DNA of 44,555 nt from Gracilaria caudata (GCA_030374735.1 JASCIV010000115.1:1-44555), one strand, 5' to 3'. Counted from the stretch's first letter, positions 27,833-36,920 are shown. Notes: a model not told the origin generated them from the letters alone. Numbers and translations: made by a program.

Positions 27833-28761
27833 ACCAAACTTATGGTTTGGTAAGATGGGATATTATATTCTAAGAATGAGCACAAGATGAAGATGATGGT
27901 TCGCAACTTCTGTTCCTCTAACTAGACTATACATGACTGTCTGTAGCAATACTCATAATAAAAAGATCCGATTGTATCTCCTGACGATCATCGGTAGGGA
28001 GAGTTCCATAAGGGGACGAAGTTTTCATACTTTTTCGATGCAAAGAACTCGTAGGCTTCAAGAGCAAGAGATAGTGTCGAAATATGCCGGAGTCCTCTAT
28101 AAGGGTCTGCTCTCCTTTCTTCGGTCTCCTTTTCACATTTATTCATTTTACTCCCAGTATCATTGCCGTCTTTGCCTGATGGCATCTATCCTAACCTTCT
28201 ACGAAGGTACGTGTATACAGTACGAGCCACCTAGAGAAAGAATGATACCCTGTAATGTTGAAGTTCCGCTCAAACTGGTGATTGGAGGAAAAGTGCAAAT
28301 GCATTTTCCTTTCGACAAAACTCCTGTTTTGGATTTGCAGCACTGCACAAAAAATTGAAAATACGAAGGGGAACGCTACCGACGGTAGAACGCTAGCGTT
28401 CGCTAGCACTCGGCGGGTGCCATGACATGGCCATTCTTCATATCATGTCCTTGCCCAAAAGGGTGGCATATCTTTCAGAATCCACATTGAAGTGCGTCCT
28501 CGTGCTCCTGGCGGCGAAGAGTTTCTCACACTCGAGGGCACAAACGACTCCTTTGTGTACGGCAGCGCCTTAAGTTGAGCAGAGAGTCTCTGAATGTGGC
28601 ACTGAGCAGCCGGAAACTGTGGAGGTGCAAGCAGTCCATGCCACGTTTTCGTTTTCCAGCTTGTACATCATCCTTTTACTAAGATCCTTGTGGGAAGTTT
28701 GGGCAGTCCAAGATTAATCTACTTCAGAACAAAAGCTGACTTTTTCCCTTTGTTTTAGGTT
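27833..28761. other. Intergenic region with palindromes and a likely leader intron
   Basis: A 141-codon frame (27933-28358, +) has no recognisable domain. The right end shows a textbook 3' splice site (TTTTTCCCTTTGTTTTAG, ending 28758) three bases before the EIF1AD start, implying an intron in its leader. A donor-like AAG/GTACGT lies at 28207, but the pairing is a guess. The palindrome cluster at 28371-28401 falls inside. Confidence 0.5.
28371..28401. repeat. Palindrome cluster with GAACGCTA units
   Basis: It begins with GAACGCTACC (28371-28380), overlapped by the inverted repeat CTACCGACGGTAG (28376-28388) and then the perfect 14-base palindrome GAACGCTAGCGTTC (28388-28401). The unit GAACGCTA thus occurs twice directly and once inverted in 31 bases. 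The same 10-mer occurs elsewhere in the window. Confidence 0.85.
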
Positions 28762-29274
28762 ATGACTGCTCCAGGGAAGCGCCGTCAACGTGTCCAACTT
28801 CTGTCCGAACAACCAACTCTGCTTCAAGGGCAGCATGTGGCACAAATCGTTCAAGCACTTGGCGAAAACACCTATCAAGTATTACTCGGAGATGGAAGAA
28901 CAAGCTTGTATCGTTTGCCAAAGCGGCTACGCCAAGTTGCGTACATTCGTCGCGGGAGCTTCGTTTTTGTTCGTGATCACGCTGAGGCGCGAAGCCGCAT
29001 CGGCGGTGAAATTGAAACCATCGTTCTGAGTACATTCTTGTCATCTATCAGCAAGGAGGAATTCTGGCCTGAACGTTTTCGTCGGGCGCCAGAGATTGAT
29101 GGACGCGAGAAAACAGCGGATTCAGAAACAATCGAAAAAGAGGAGGAAGAAAGCACCGATGACGATACTGAAGAAGGGTGGAATATTGGGGAAGGGAATC
29201 CAAACCGAAGTGGTTGGGAGCATCAACCTTCTTCATCTGGGGAGAGCTCCTCAGACGAAGAAGATGACAGATGA
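28762..29274 (+). CDS. EIF1AD-like S1/OB-fold RNA-binding protein
   Basis: This 170-residue protein matches the EIF1AD family, nuclear relatives of initiation factor eIF1A. An OB-fold spans about residues 23-97, with QIVQALGENTYQVLLGDGRT, LPKRLRQVAYIRRGSFVFV and a closing EEFWPERF; human EIF1AD has the same FWPE-type motif after the fold. The C-terminus is a long acidic, Ser-rich tail (KEEEESTDDDTEEG, SSSGESSSDEEDD), also typical. Human EIF1AD has been linked to late 40S ribosome maturation; the same role here is inference. The basic start (MTAPGKRRQRV) fits the family N-terminus, so the ATG at 28762 is well chosen. It is convergent with the Mfd gene. Confidence 0.85.
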   Translation: MTAPGKRRQRVQLLSEQPTLLQGQHVAQIVQALGENTYQVLLGDGRTSLYRLPKRLRQVAYIRRGSFVFVRDHAEARSRIGGEIETIVLSTFLSSISKEEFWPERFRRAPEIDGREKTADSETIEKEEEESTDDDTEEGWNIGEGNPNRSGWEHQPSSSGESSSDEEDDR

Positions 29275-29634
29275 GGAGGAAGCAAGTGATGGGTGTACAC
29301 CTCAACATGCCCAGACCGAATCACAGAAGCCTTCGTAACGTATCGTCTTGATCATTGTGCAGATATCTCAATCCATCATCTCGCCTGCTGCCTCACAGAT
29401 GTCATGCGCGATGTGAAGGGTTTCAGAGGTAGTGTTCACCGACTTGTCTTGGGTAAGGGTATGAGGGTATGACATGATTAGCACAACTAAGTTACAGGGC
29501 AGGAAAATTGTGAACTCCTTCCTTGGACTGGAAGTGAATGTGGATCGCAAGGCATTAAACCTGAATTAAACAAATGCGAACGCATCGAAGAGTAAATCTT
29601 TGAGAGATTGCAGTGGATGGTAGAGGCTTACGGT
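29275..29634. other. Convergent intergenic spacer
   Basis: This spacer of about 360 bases lies between the 3' ends of the EIF1AD-like (+) and Mfd (-) genes. A 60-codon minus-strand frame inside is not convincing. No strong structure is seen. Confidence 0.45.
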
Positions 29635-32193
29635 TTATTTAAAGGCATCGTACAACTTCTCAACGAGAGTACGCCTTTCCGAACTACTCTCTGTAGGACC
29701 GCCCCGTCTTGGCCATTCTTTCGCTGCTTTACTAAAGACCTTCAATACGCTTCGTAACTTTGCGAGTTGAACGTCACCAGTGCATATACCTAAGCCTCTC
29801 ATCAAAACTCTTTCCTCAAGGACTGCATGTTCTAACCTTGCTCGCATTGGTTCGTCTGTGACAAAAGCGGTCAAAGTCTTAAGCGCAAGCTCGTCAATAG
29901 CCCACTCAAGGATTACATGTTGTCTCTCTGACAATATGCGCCTAATGCCAAGTTCTCTAGCACAAAGCTTGAGCTCCAACACGGAAAAATGTCGAATCGT
30001 GGGTGGTGGCAAAGCTCCATACCGTTTCTGTAGTCTCCTGGCTATTGCCATGAGCTCGTTGCTGCTCCTAGCAGCTGACAAAGTGCTATATAACGCCATC
30101 TTCTCATCAAGATCTGGAACGAATTCCTCAGGAATGAGTGATGACACAGGAAGGAAGACCTCAACCGTTGCTGTTGTGGGCAGTGCCAACGGTATGGGAT
30201 CACCCGTTCGAACGTGCTCTAGCTCTTCTGCAAGCATCTGCGCATACTCTGCGGCCTCAATAGAATTGTTTCCATGCTGCTCTACACCTAGGACGGTACC
30301 AACTCCTCTCATTTCCATGTCTTTTTGCGCTATCTGAAAGCCTGAACCAAGCTCATTGTATTGCTCCAGCGTTTTCAGGCGCTGCACAGCCTCAGAGGCT
30401 TTAGGTCCAATGCTTTCGGTGTACAAAAACCAGGCGAACGCTTGGCGGTCGCTTCGTCCCACTCGACCACGCAGTTGATGTAACTGAGCGAGCCCAAAGC
30501 GTGTGGCATCGTTCACAACGATAGTGTTGACATCAGGCATGTTTATTCCATTTTCGATAATAGTGGTACACACAAGTACATCATACTTGCCGGACGCAAA
30601 GTCCCAAACACGTTGCTCAACATCAGACATCTGACCGTGCGCAACTAGCACTCGAAGATTTGGAAAGAGTTGGCGAAGCCATTCTGCAGTAGAATCGATC
30701 CCATCCACGCGGGGGACAACGAAGAACACCTGTCCGCCCCGACGCGTTTCTACCGATATAGCACGACGAACGGGTCCTACCCCTCTCCGACAGACACAGG
30801 TAGCAATTGGCTTACGGCCCGGCGGTGCTTCTCGAAGAACTGAGGTGTCACGCAGACCGGTAAGCGCAAGGTGTAGAGTGCGTGGAATAGGTGTTGCAGA
30901 CAGAAAAAGGGTGTCAATATCTTGGTAATGGGCTCGAATCTTCTCCTTTTGGTTCACGCCGAAGCGGTGTTCTTCGTCAACAATAAGAAGACCCAGGTCC
31001 GAGAAAGAGACAGAATTGCCTAACAGCATATGCGTTCCAACTGCAATGTGACAAGTTCCGTCCCGTATGGCTTCTCGTGCCTCAAGAACCTTGCGTCTAG
31101 GCACGAAACGCGTCAAGCATGTGATTGTGTACTGGGGATTGTGCTTATGCAATCGTTCCTTGAAAGTTTCATAATGCTGATGAGCAAGAATGGTTGTTGG
31201 GGCCATAAATGCGACTTGTTTGCCGGCAAGTATAGCTCGAAATGCAGCTCGCATTGCAACTTCGGTCTTTCCGAAACCAACATCGCCACACAAGAGACGA
31301 TCCATTGGTGTTGTACGCGAACTCATGTCCTGCAAAACCTGCTCGACGGCCTTATTCTGATCTTGAGTGAGTTGGAAAGGGCAACTCTGTGCGAATGTGC
31401 GCTCCGCGCCTTCATCTACAGGAAATGGGCTTCGGGTAATCTGATGTCGGGATGCATACAAGGCGTGCAAGTTAACTAGTTGACGTCGAATGTTGGCTCG
31501 GGTGCGTTTACGAGCTAAATAACGAGACTTGTTCGAGCGAATGCGGCGACGGGCAAGTAACGGGTCGTGTTGCATGTGATCTAATCGGCGGACTTGAGCG
31601 GCGTCTTTGGGTGACAGGGGGGTGAGAAGCTCAAGTTGGCTGAGAGGGACGTACAGTTCACCATCTCGATAAGATACGACGGCAAACTCCTGCGTCTCGC
31701 CTTGAGAACGACCGGTTCGTTCAAGACCCAGAAAGCGACCGATGCCGTGTTGAACGTGGGTCACAAGACATTCTGGACTGAGGCGGGAGGGAGCTTGAGA
31801 AGCGGATGACGACGCGCGTTGCGACGCAGGGGCTGAGGCTGCGGCGTCAGGTACCGTGATTTGCACCGAGGCTGGTACGGATTTTGGTGATGGCGTGCGC
31901 TGCGGCGGTTTGACTGAAGGCATTAGCTCATTTAGCTGCTTGTGTTGGGGTGAGGTAGAAGAGTCTATGATACCCGCGAGGTCATCGGCACTTAGCGTCT
32001 CTGCGGCAAGTTGTCGTCGACGTCGGTCGTCGGGATCGTTGGGCGTGTGCGAGAGGCGCTCGGTTTGCTTAGCGGCCAGGCGATGTTGTTGCGGCGAGAT
32101 GGGCTGCTTCGGGGCGGTGCTCTCGCGCGGCACAAACAGAGGCTGGGTGCACGCACGCGGGGCAGCACGGAAGACGACATTCATGAACGCCAT
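29635..32193 (-). CDS. mfd: Mfd/TRCF-type transcription-repair helicase, probably plastid
   Basis: This 852-residue protein is a transcription-repair coupling factor without the N-terminal UvrB-like half, as in plants. Order of parts: a Pro/Ser-rich leader; an RNA-polymerase-interacting (CarD-like) domain at about 137-200 (LVTHVQHGIGRFLGLERTG, YVPLSQLELLTPLS); a RecG-like helicase with GDVGFGKTEVAMRA (303 onward), DEEHRFGVNQKEK, LSATPIPRTLHLALTGLRD and LRGRVGRSDRQAF; and a C-terminal TRCF domain (LPVSSLIPEEFVPDLDEKMA). In bacteria Mfd pushes stalled RNA polymerase off DNA damage; the algal protein probably acts on plastid polymerase. The open frame extends to a GTG at 32361, but the first ATG is 32193, giving MAFMNVVFRAAPRACTQPLF, a plausible transit peptide. 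Lacking the UvrA-binding part, it may only handle polymerase. Confidence 0.93.
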   Translation of the reverse strand: MAFMNVVFRAAPRACTQPLFVPRESTAPKQPISPQQHRLAAKQTERLSHTPNDPDDRRRRQLAAETLSADDLAGIIDSSTSPQHKQLNELMPSVKPPQRTPSPKSVPASVQITVPDAAASAPASQRASSSASQAPSRLSPECLVTHVQHGIGRFLGLERTGRSQGETQEFAVVSYRDGELYVPLSQLELLTPLSPKDAAQVRRLDHMQHDPLLARRRIRSNKSRYLARKRTRANIRRQLVNLHALYASRHQITRSPFPVDEGAERTFAQSCPFQLTQDQNKAVEQVLQDMSSRTTPMDRLLCGDVGFGKTEVAMRAAFRAILAGKQVAFMAPTTILAHQHYETFKERLHKHNPQYTITCLTRFVPRRKVLEAREAIRDGTCHIAVGTHMLLGNSVSFSDLGLLIVDEEHRFGVNQKEKIRAHYQDIDTLFLSATPIPRTLHLALTGLRDTSVLREAPPGRKPIATCVCRRGVGPVRRAISVETRRGGQVFFVVPRVDGIDSTAEWLRQLFPNLRVLVAHGQMSDVEQRVWDFASGKYDVLVCTTIIENGINMPDVNTIVVNDATRFGLAQLHQLRGRVGRSDRQAFAWFLYTESIGPKASEAVQRLKTLEQYNELGSGFQIAQKDMEMRGVGTVLGVEQHGNNSIEAAEYAQMLAEELEHVRTGDPIPLALPTTATVEVFLPVSSLIPEEFVPDLDEKMALYSTLSAARSSNELMAIARRLQKRYGALPPPTIRHFSVLELKLCARELGIRRILSERQHVILEWAIDELALKTLTAFVTDEPMRARLEHAVLEERVLMRGLGICTGDVQLAKLRSVLKVFSKAAKEWPRRGGPTESSSERRTLVEKLYDAFK

Positions 32194-32398
32194 CGGCTTG
32201 CGCGGAAGCGTGCGGGGATGGCCAACCGGGGAACGATGGCGGAGAAGCGCAAAGGGGGCACATGGGATGATGATGCGCACAGTGCGCCTGCGGTGAGCAG
32301 CTCGGGGGCTCGAGATGTACCGTCGTACCTTTGTAGCGACGCGAGGCGGCGATTGGCGCACGCGTAATACTGTTGGTTCAAAAATTCAGAGTGCTCCT
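32194..32398. promoter_or_regulatory. Short upstream region of the Mfd gene
   Basis: Only about 205 bases separate the Mfd start from the stop of the next minus-strand gene, so the Mfd promoter must lie here or in that gene's 3' end. It contains one exact TACCGTCGTACC motif (32318-32329), about 125 bases upstream of the ATG. Confidence 0.45.
32318..32329 (+). promoter_or_regulatory. Recurrent 12-mer TACCGTCGTACC, copy 2
   Basis: Exact copy of the motif at 6399, 43711 and 43742. Relative to the Mfd gene it is in reverse orientation, GGTACGACGGTA. Confidence 0.45.
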
Positions 32399-33373
32399 TC
32401 ATGCCCAGTCGCCTTGGATATCTCTGTACTCTCCCTCAGCGCGGCGCAGCGCGGCGCGTTCCGAAGCGCGCACGTGCTTGGCGTTTTGCAGACGGTGCTC
32501 CACGGCGGCGCGCGCCTCTCGGATGACGAGTGCCTGCGTGGTTAACTGACGTTTTGTGCGCGTCTTGACGCGTTGCGGAAGCGCCAATTGGCGCTTGGTA
32601 ACATGCAACTCATGCTTTAGACGCTCTACGCAGTCAGAAGCCTCGGCGGCAGACAGCTTGGCCTCGACCAACAGTCGCTCCTTGTCCGCCACATCCGCGT
32701 TGGGCGCATTGTTCGACGCCTTGGACGCAAGCATTGCACAGCGCACACGCAACGAGTTGTGCGAGTGCAACGCAGGCAGCGCGTGCTGATTGACGGCATG
32801 TAAGGTGCGTTGCGTGAGCGCCACCAGCACGGAGAGGTCCACGAAACCGGCCTTCGCGGCGCGTAACGCAGACAGCTGCGCGTCCAGCAGCTGCAACAAC
32901 GGGCGCGTCGACGACGGGCGTGTTGACGCTGACATATCGGTGGAAGCGGCGGGTGGTTGCGACGTTCGCGCAGCCGGTCTGCGGAAGGCGGCGTAAAAGG
33001 TGTGTGAAGCACGCGACAGAAACGACGCGCGCGGTGGCGGCGGACGCGACGGCGGCTGTTGCTGCTGTGGCGCAGGCTGCGGCGAGGGTGCGCGCGGGGG
33101 AGACGGAGGCGGAGACGGGTCGGAGTGCACAGAGAGTTGGTCCGAATCGAAGATGGACGACTGCGAGGCGCTGGAGGCGCTGCAGGGCGGCGAGGAGGCG
33201 GCGTCTAACTCGCGGTCCAGCTGCTGTACGCGTGGCGAAGACGCGTCTAGAACGGTCTCGGGAGCGCGGCGACGCTGCGGCGTGAGCGGCGGCGTGGTGT
33301 ATAGCGAGCTGGAGCTGGTGGAAGACGCGGTGGGCGACGGTGGCGCGGCGGTGAGCGACGCGGCGACGGTCAT
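32399..33373 (-). CDS. Pro/Ser-rich protein with C-terminal coiled coil
   Basis: This 324-residue protein is of unknown family. Residues 1-150 are Ser/Pro/Ala-rich and likely disordered (SPPPSPPRAPSPQPAPQQQQ). Residues 165-210 hold helices beginning STRPLLQLLDAQLSALRAAK. From about 215 to the end the sequence is a charged helix with heptad character (KERLLVEAKLSAAEASDCVE, then LKHELHVTKRQL and RAAVEHRLQNAKHVRASER), so a coiled coil is likely. The frame is open upstream to 33583 (MARTGCSESL), but the ATG at 33373 sits in a better context (CACCATGACC) and leaves a compact divergent promoter with the DUF2039 gene. A scaffold or cytoskeletal role is possible. High GC raises the risk of chance open frames, but the coiled coil supports a real gene. 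Confidence 0.55.
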   Translation of the reverse strand: MTVAASLTAAPPSPTASSTSSSSLYTTPPLTPQRRRAPETVLDASSPRVQQLDRELDAASSPPCSASSASQSSIFDSDQLSVHSDPSPPPSPPRAPSPQPAPQQQQPPSRPPPPRASFLSRASHTFYAAFRRPAARTSQPPAASTDMSASTRPSSTRPLLQLLDAQLSALRAAKAGFVDLSVLVALTQRTLHAVNQHALPALHSHNSLRVRCAMLASKASNNAPNADVADKERLLVEAKLSAAEASDCVERLKHELHVTKRQLALPQRVKTRTKRQLTTQALVIREARAAVEHRLQNAKHVRASERAALRRAEGEYRDIQGDWA

Positions 33374-33623
33374 GGTGCGCGGCGGGCGCTGACGGTGGCG
33401 CAGCGTTGCGCGCGGCGCCGCGCTGGTTTGAAGGTTTGAATGGCGGCGCGCTCGCATTGCTGGTGGCGCCGCCGCTGTTGACGCGGTGCTCACACGTGGC
33501 GCCGCTTGGAACAATGTAACCTTCGCGGACGTGGACAGTGCATCTGCAGCTGGCAGGCTTTCACTGCAGCCTGTGCGCGCCAACGCCTGCGATTATCGGC
33601 AGGGGGGCGTGTTGGGCGCCAAC
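33374..33623. promoter_or_regulatory. Divergent promoter region, GC-rich
   Basis: These 250 bases separate the starts at 33373 (minus) and 33624 (plus). They are very GC-rich, with no obvious TATA box. Assignment as a shared promoter rests on gene arrangement. Confidence 0.5.
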
Positions 33624-34199
33624 ATGAGCACGTCCAGCGGCGAGAAGCGCAGGGCGCCGGCGCACCAGAACGCGGTGGCGTTTCGCCACAATCGCCGCTC
33701 CGCGCTCACGCAGCGCATCGAGCGCACCGTCGACACCAGCGCGCTGTGCGACGCGTGCGCGCGCAAGATCGAGTGGCGCAAAAAGTATCGCAAGTACAAG
33801 CCGCTCAGCGTGCCCCGCCGATGCAATCGATGTCACGGCAAGAGCGTGCGCTGCGCGTACCACACGCTGTGCGCGAGCTGCGCGCGCGAGCGCGCGGTGT
33901 GCGCGGTGTGCGGGCGCGCGGGACAGGTGGGTGACGACGACGACGTGGGTGCCGTCGATATGGACGACGCGCGCGTGGCGGCGCTGGTGGAGTCGCTGTC
34001 GGAGAGGGACAGACGCACCGTGTTGCGTTTGGTGGCGAAGCGCGCCTCGGTATCGGATGCGCTGCGCAAGGTGGGCGTTACGCTTGTGCACGATGATCAT
34101 GCTGACCAGGGCGAGCACGAAACGCAGACGCGCCCTCCTCCTTGCGCTTCGGAGTCCGAAGCGCAGTCGCAGGCACCGGCGGACCGCCACCAGCAGTGA
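33624..34199 (+). CDS. C9orf85/DUF2039-family zinc-ribbon protein
   Basis: This 191-residue protein is the counterpart of human C9orf85. Like it, the protein opens with MSTSSGEKRRAPAHQNAVAF (family: a basic start, then 'KHQN..F'). The conserved centre is clear: CDACARKIEWRKKYRKYKPL, then RRCNRCHGKSVRCAYHTLCA and SCARERAVCAVCGR. Four CxxC pairs (CDAC, CNRC, CASC, CAVC) and further cysteines would hold two zinc ions. The C-terminus is acidic (VGDDDDVGAVDMDDARV), followed by a helical part (VAALVESLSERDRRTVLRLV) that many members lack. The molecular role of the family is not established. The frame is open upstream to 33486, but the family N-terminus fixes the start at 33624. A possible AATAAA signal lies at 34388. 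Confidence 0.88.
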   Translation: MSTSSGEKRRAPAHQNAVAFRHNRRSALTQRIERTVDTSALCDACARKIEWRKKYRKYKPLSVPRRCNRCHGKSVRCAYHTLCASCARERAVCAVCGRAGQVGDDDDVGAVDMDDARVAALVESLSERDRRTVLRLVAKRASVSDALRKVGVTLVHDDHADQGEHETQTRPPPCASESEAQSQAPADRHQQ

Positions 34200-34670
34200 C
34201 GCACTACACCGCTTGTCAGTTGTCGTTGTAGCGCGCGCATTCGCTTCCTGTTCCGCACTGTACCCCGCTGGTCTCCAAATTTCGCGCGCACGCCCGCGGC
34301 TCCTTATCGCGCGTCCGTCAGCGGCGCCCGTCTTGTTCGCATTTATCTTACTCACCGATCCACCTTGATGCGCGCACAAGCGCAATCAATAAACACCGCC
34401 CCAGTCGCCTCCATCTTTGTCGCTCGACAAAGCTTGTCCCTGAACTCCATCTGCCACCGAATCCCCACAGGGTATCATACCGCAGTGTATTAGGGTATCA
34501 ACCCATCCTTACACGAGCTCTCCGTAACTAACCTTGATTCCACACGCTCTGTTCTGCGTTTCGCTTCCCGCCTCACACCGTCTCTTTAGCCAGACAGATG
34601 CTCTGCCAACCCAACCCCACACTCGCCACCCCTGTGATCATTTCCACCTCTCCCATCTGCTCGACTCCCC
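34200..34670. other. Intergenic region between two plus-strand genes
   Basis: It holds the 3' flank of the DUF2039 gene, with AATAAA at 34388-34393, and the pyrimidine-rich upstream region of the next gene. No gene is seen on either strand. Confidence 0.5.
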
Positions 34671-36920
34671 ATGATCTGGCCCGATTTTCTTCGCTCCCAA
34701 CTTTATCGCACCCTGTATGACTCCCCACGACATTTTGCAGTCGCGGAATCGCTTGAGCAGCACTCCTTCACGCACATCACCCTTGCTCAAGTGGGACCCG
34801 TGACTTTGCCGTTGCGATCAGCTCAACTACAAACCTTGGGCGCCCTCAGCCACCAAAATGACATTTCAACCATCCAGATCGATGCCCACCACATTCAGCT
34901 TAGTATAGAACACCAATCCTTCGTTTCCGAATTGACTCGCGAGGTAGTCGCGCGTCTTGACGTCAGCCCATTCGGTGTGCGCGCCAAACTTGATAAACTT
35001 GTTATACATGGCGAGCATGGCCACTGCAAACCCAACAAACAGACGGAACCTCACCCGGATGCATTCGCTACCTTAATTGTTCAATTGCCCACCGTGTATC
35101 ATGGCGGTCAACTTCAAATTCGCCATCACCAACAAACCCAAACCTTTGACATGACCAATTGCAGTCGCAGCAAGCTCCATTGGGCTTTGTTCTTTAGTCA
35201 TTGTGAATACGAACGCCTACCTGTAACATCCGGACACTGTGTGTCCTTGATCTTCAACGTACATCGTTCGGCACCAGGCATGCTTCCCACCTTTGACTCC
35301 CGATGCGACACATCCCATATGCTCATCGAAGCAGCGGCATTGTGGCGGGCAATGCCCAGCAAATTACGTCCCAAGATGCTAGCAATTCCTTTGGAACATT
35401 ATTATAAGCCCGACCAACTCTCATTTGCCAATCTTCAAGGCGTTGATGCTGTGCGCGCCAACAAGTTACGAACAAGTGTCGAATACATCATGTTTCTCGT
35501 TCTCGTCGAGAAAGATGACCTCGGTGTGCTCCCAAAGGACCCTGGTGGACGCTATGTTTATAACTCCCCTTCCGGTGAAGATGCAGTTCAAAATCGCAAC
35601 ACTTTTTCACCCATTCATCAAATGAAAGAAGTCCAGGAGTCAAGTGAACGCATTACCAAGTTCGTGAAAGAGAATAACCGCCATCTACATCAAATATATT
35701 TGGACGAACTACTTGAAGACAAGGCGATCAGTGATAAGAAGTACTACCTCCGCGAAAAAGGCCTTTTTGACGATTCTAAACCACATGCTGAATCCTATGA
35801 CCCTTTCCTCGCAAGAGTGATGCCTCCCTTGACATTCTCATATCGTGAAGCTGCGCTTATTTTCTGGCCTCGTGCTTTTCATGCAGACTTCTTCTGCTCA
35901 CTGAGTTTCGACATGGGAGTCAAATACGTGGTGCAGGCCTTTGAGAACAAAGACGCCGACGCCCAAAGCCTACTCGAGCAGCTCCTGGCATATGGAAAGG
36001 ACAACGATCTGAAGGGAAAAGAAGGTGCTGTTAGAATGCTGAACTTCGCCTGCAAGGTCAAAGATGAAAATGTTGCCGTATGTGCTCTAGAGTTTATGAC
36101 TCGTGTTGAGAGAGATCTTGCATTTGAAAAAGCCTTTCCCATTTGTGAAGAAGACGCAGGATGCTCATCATCGGCTCACAGCTCCAGCTTTCTGAAAGCA
36201 ATCGGCATATTTAATTGGGAACGAATTCGCGGCCCCATGCTGGCCGCTATTAGAGCTACACCGTCAGAATGTTTTGGCTACTGCCTTTCCCTAGCCCACC
36301 GTTTACCGAATGAGAGCCGGCTCTCTCAAGCCAGAAAAGATATTCGAAAAACATTGGCTCTTGCTGTTTGTTCAAAAAGTTTATCAGAGAGGGACATGCC
36401 GGAGGCAGTTAATGTTCTGTTTTCATTCTCTCATCTTAGAGCGCAACAAGAAAAGATGGAAAGGATATTCGAAGCCTATACAGTTGAGCGAATGGCTCTT
36501 TTTCTTGAGGAGCTTCATGCTTTGATTGTTGCAGACGGTGTAGAATGTGGAGCCGCGGTGGCATTTGCTCGTATGGTACCAATGTTCATATCCAAAGAAT
36601 TTGGTGCATCAGCGCAGGCTTCAAGGAGAGGTTGTAAGGACAAGTTGAAATCTCATGCATCCATGTACCGTGCCCGTGATCGCGGGAAAGACCTCCGATA
36701 CTCTCGTTCTAGTGCATTGGTTTTCAGTCTCTTGGTAGATGAAAGGATTTTGAACGAAGAGCTTTTGAGACAGTTCATTGACGGGGCCCTCTCTTCAAGG
36801 AGAAAGAAACTTGTAAGCATTTTAGTGCAACTTATTCCCTCAGAGACATCGACAAACCAGAATGTGAATGCACTATTTGAATCGCTCAGGTCTTTCCAAG
36901 ATCTGGATCCCCCCGAATAG
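34671..36920 (+). CDS. 2OG-Fe(II) oxygenase-fold protein lacking catalytic residues
   Basis: This 749-residue protein has an N-terminal region that aligns by eye with prolyl-4-hydroxylase-like 2-oxoglutarate oxygenases: KLDKLVIHGEHGHCKPNKQT, AFATLIVQLPTVYHGGQLQI and FFSHCEYERLPVTSGHCVSL. Active relatives usually read 'KPHRDTE', 'CEHEV' and 'SGYR'. Here the first iron His and the Asp are N122 and Q124, the second His is Y180 and the 2OG-binding Arg is C190. A shifted H128-P-D130 exists but lies six residues away and lacks the other ligands. The protein therefore looks like a pseudoenzyme. Residues 330-749 are helical, with alternating leucines and no recognised domain. The ATG at 34671 begins MIWPDFLRSQLYRTLYDSPR. 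No signal peptide or membrane segment is visible. Confidence 0.7.
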   Translation: MIWPDFLRSQLYRTLYDSPRHFAVAESLEQHSFTHITLAQVGPVTLPLRSAQLQTLGALSHQNDISTIQIDAHHIQLSIEHQSFVSELTREVVARLDVSPFGVRAKLDKLVIHGEHGHCKPNKQTEPHPDAFATLIVQLPTVYHGGQLQIRHHQQTQTFDMTNCSRSKLHWALFFSHCEYERLPVTSGHCVSLIFNVHRSAPGMLPTFDSRCDTSHMLIEAAALWRAMPSKLRPKMLAIPLEHYYKPDQLSFANLQGVDAVRANKLRTSVEYIMFLVLVEKDDLGVLPKDPGGRYVYNSPSGEDAVQNRNTFSPIHQMKEVQESSERITKFVKENNRHLHQIYLDELLEDKAISDKKYYLREKGLFDDSKPHAESYDPFLARVMPPLTFSYREAALIFWPRAFHADFFCSLSFDMGVKYVVQAFENKDADAQSLLEQLLAYGKDNDLKGKEGAVRMLNFACKVKDENVAVCALEFMTRVERDLAFEKAFPICEEDAGCSSSAHSSSFLKAIGIFNWERIRGPMLAAIRATPSECFGYCLSLAHRLPNESRLSQARKDIRKTLALAVCSKSLSERDMPEAVNVLFSFSHLRAQQEKMERIFEAYTVERMALFLEELHALIVADGVECGAAVAFARMVPMFISKEFGASAQASRRGCKDKLKSHASMYRARDRGKDLRYSRSSALVFSLLVDERILNEELLRQFIDGALSSRRKKLVSILVQLIPSETSTNQNVNALFESLRSFQDLDPPE

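Noticed and set aside
31030..31479. A 149-codon plus-strand frame inside the Mfd gene
   Set aside because: It is antisense to clear helicase motifs, and its translation shows no domain.
32194..32361. A longer Mfd N-terminus from 32361
   Set aside because: It would need a GTG start; the first ATG is at 32193 and yields a plausible transit peptide.
33561..34385. A 274-codon minus-strand frame opposite the DUF2039 gene
   Set aside because: It is antisense to a well-supported conserved zinc-ribbon gene, and its Arg/Ala/His-rich translation is typical of shadow frames in GC-rich DNA.
34671..36920. Relocated HxD metal site at H128-P-D130 in the dioxygenase-like protein
   Set aside because: It lies six residues from the structural position, and the distal His and the Arg are also missing, so it is unlikely to rescue activity.
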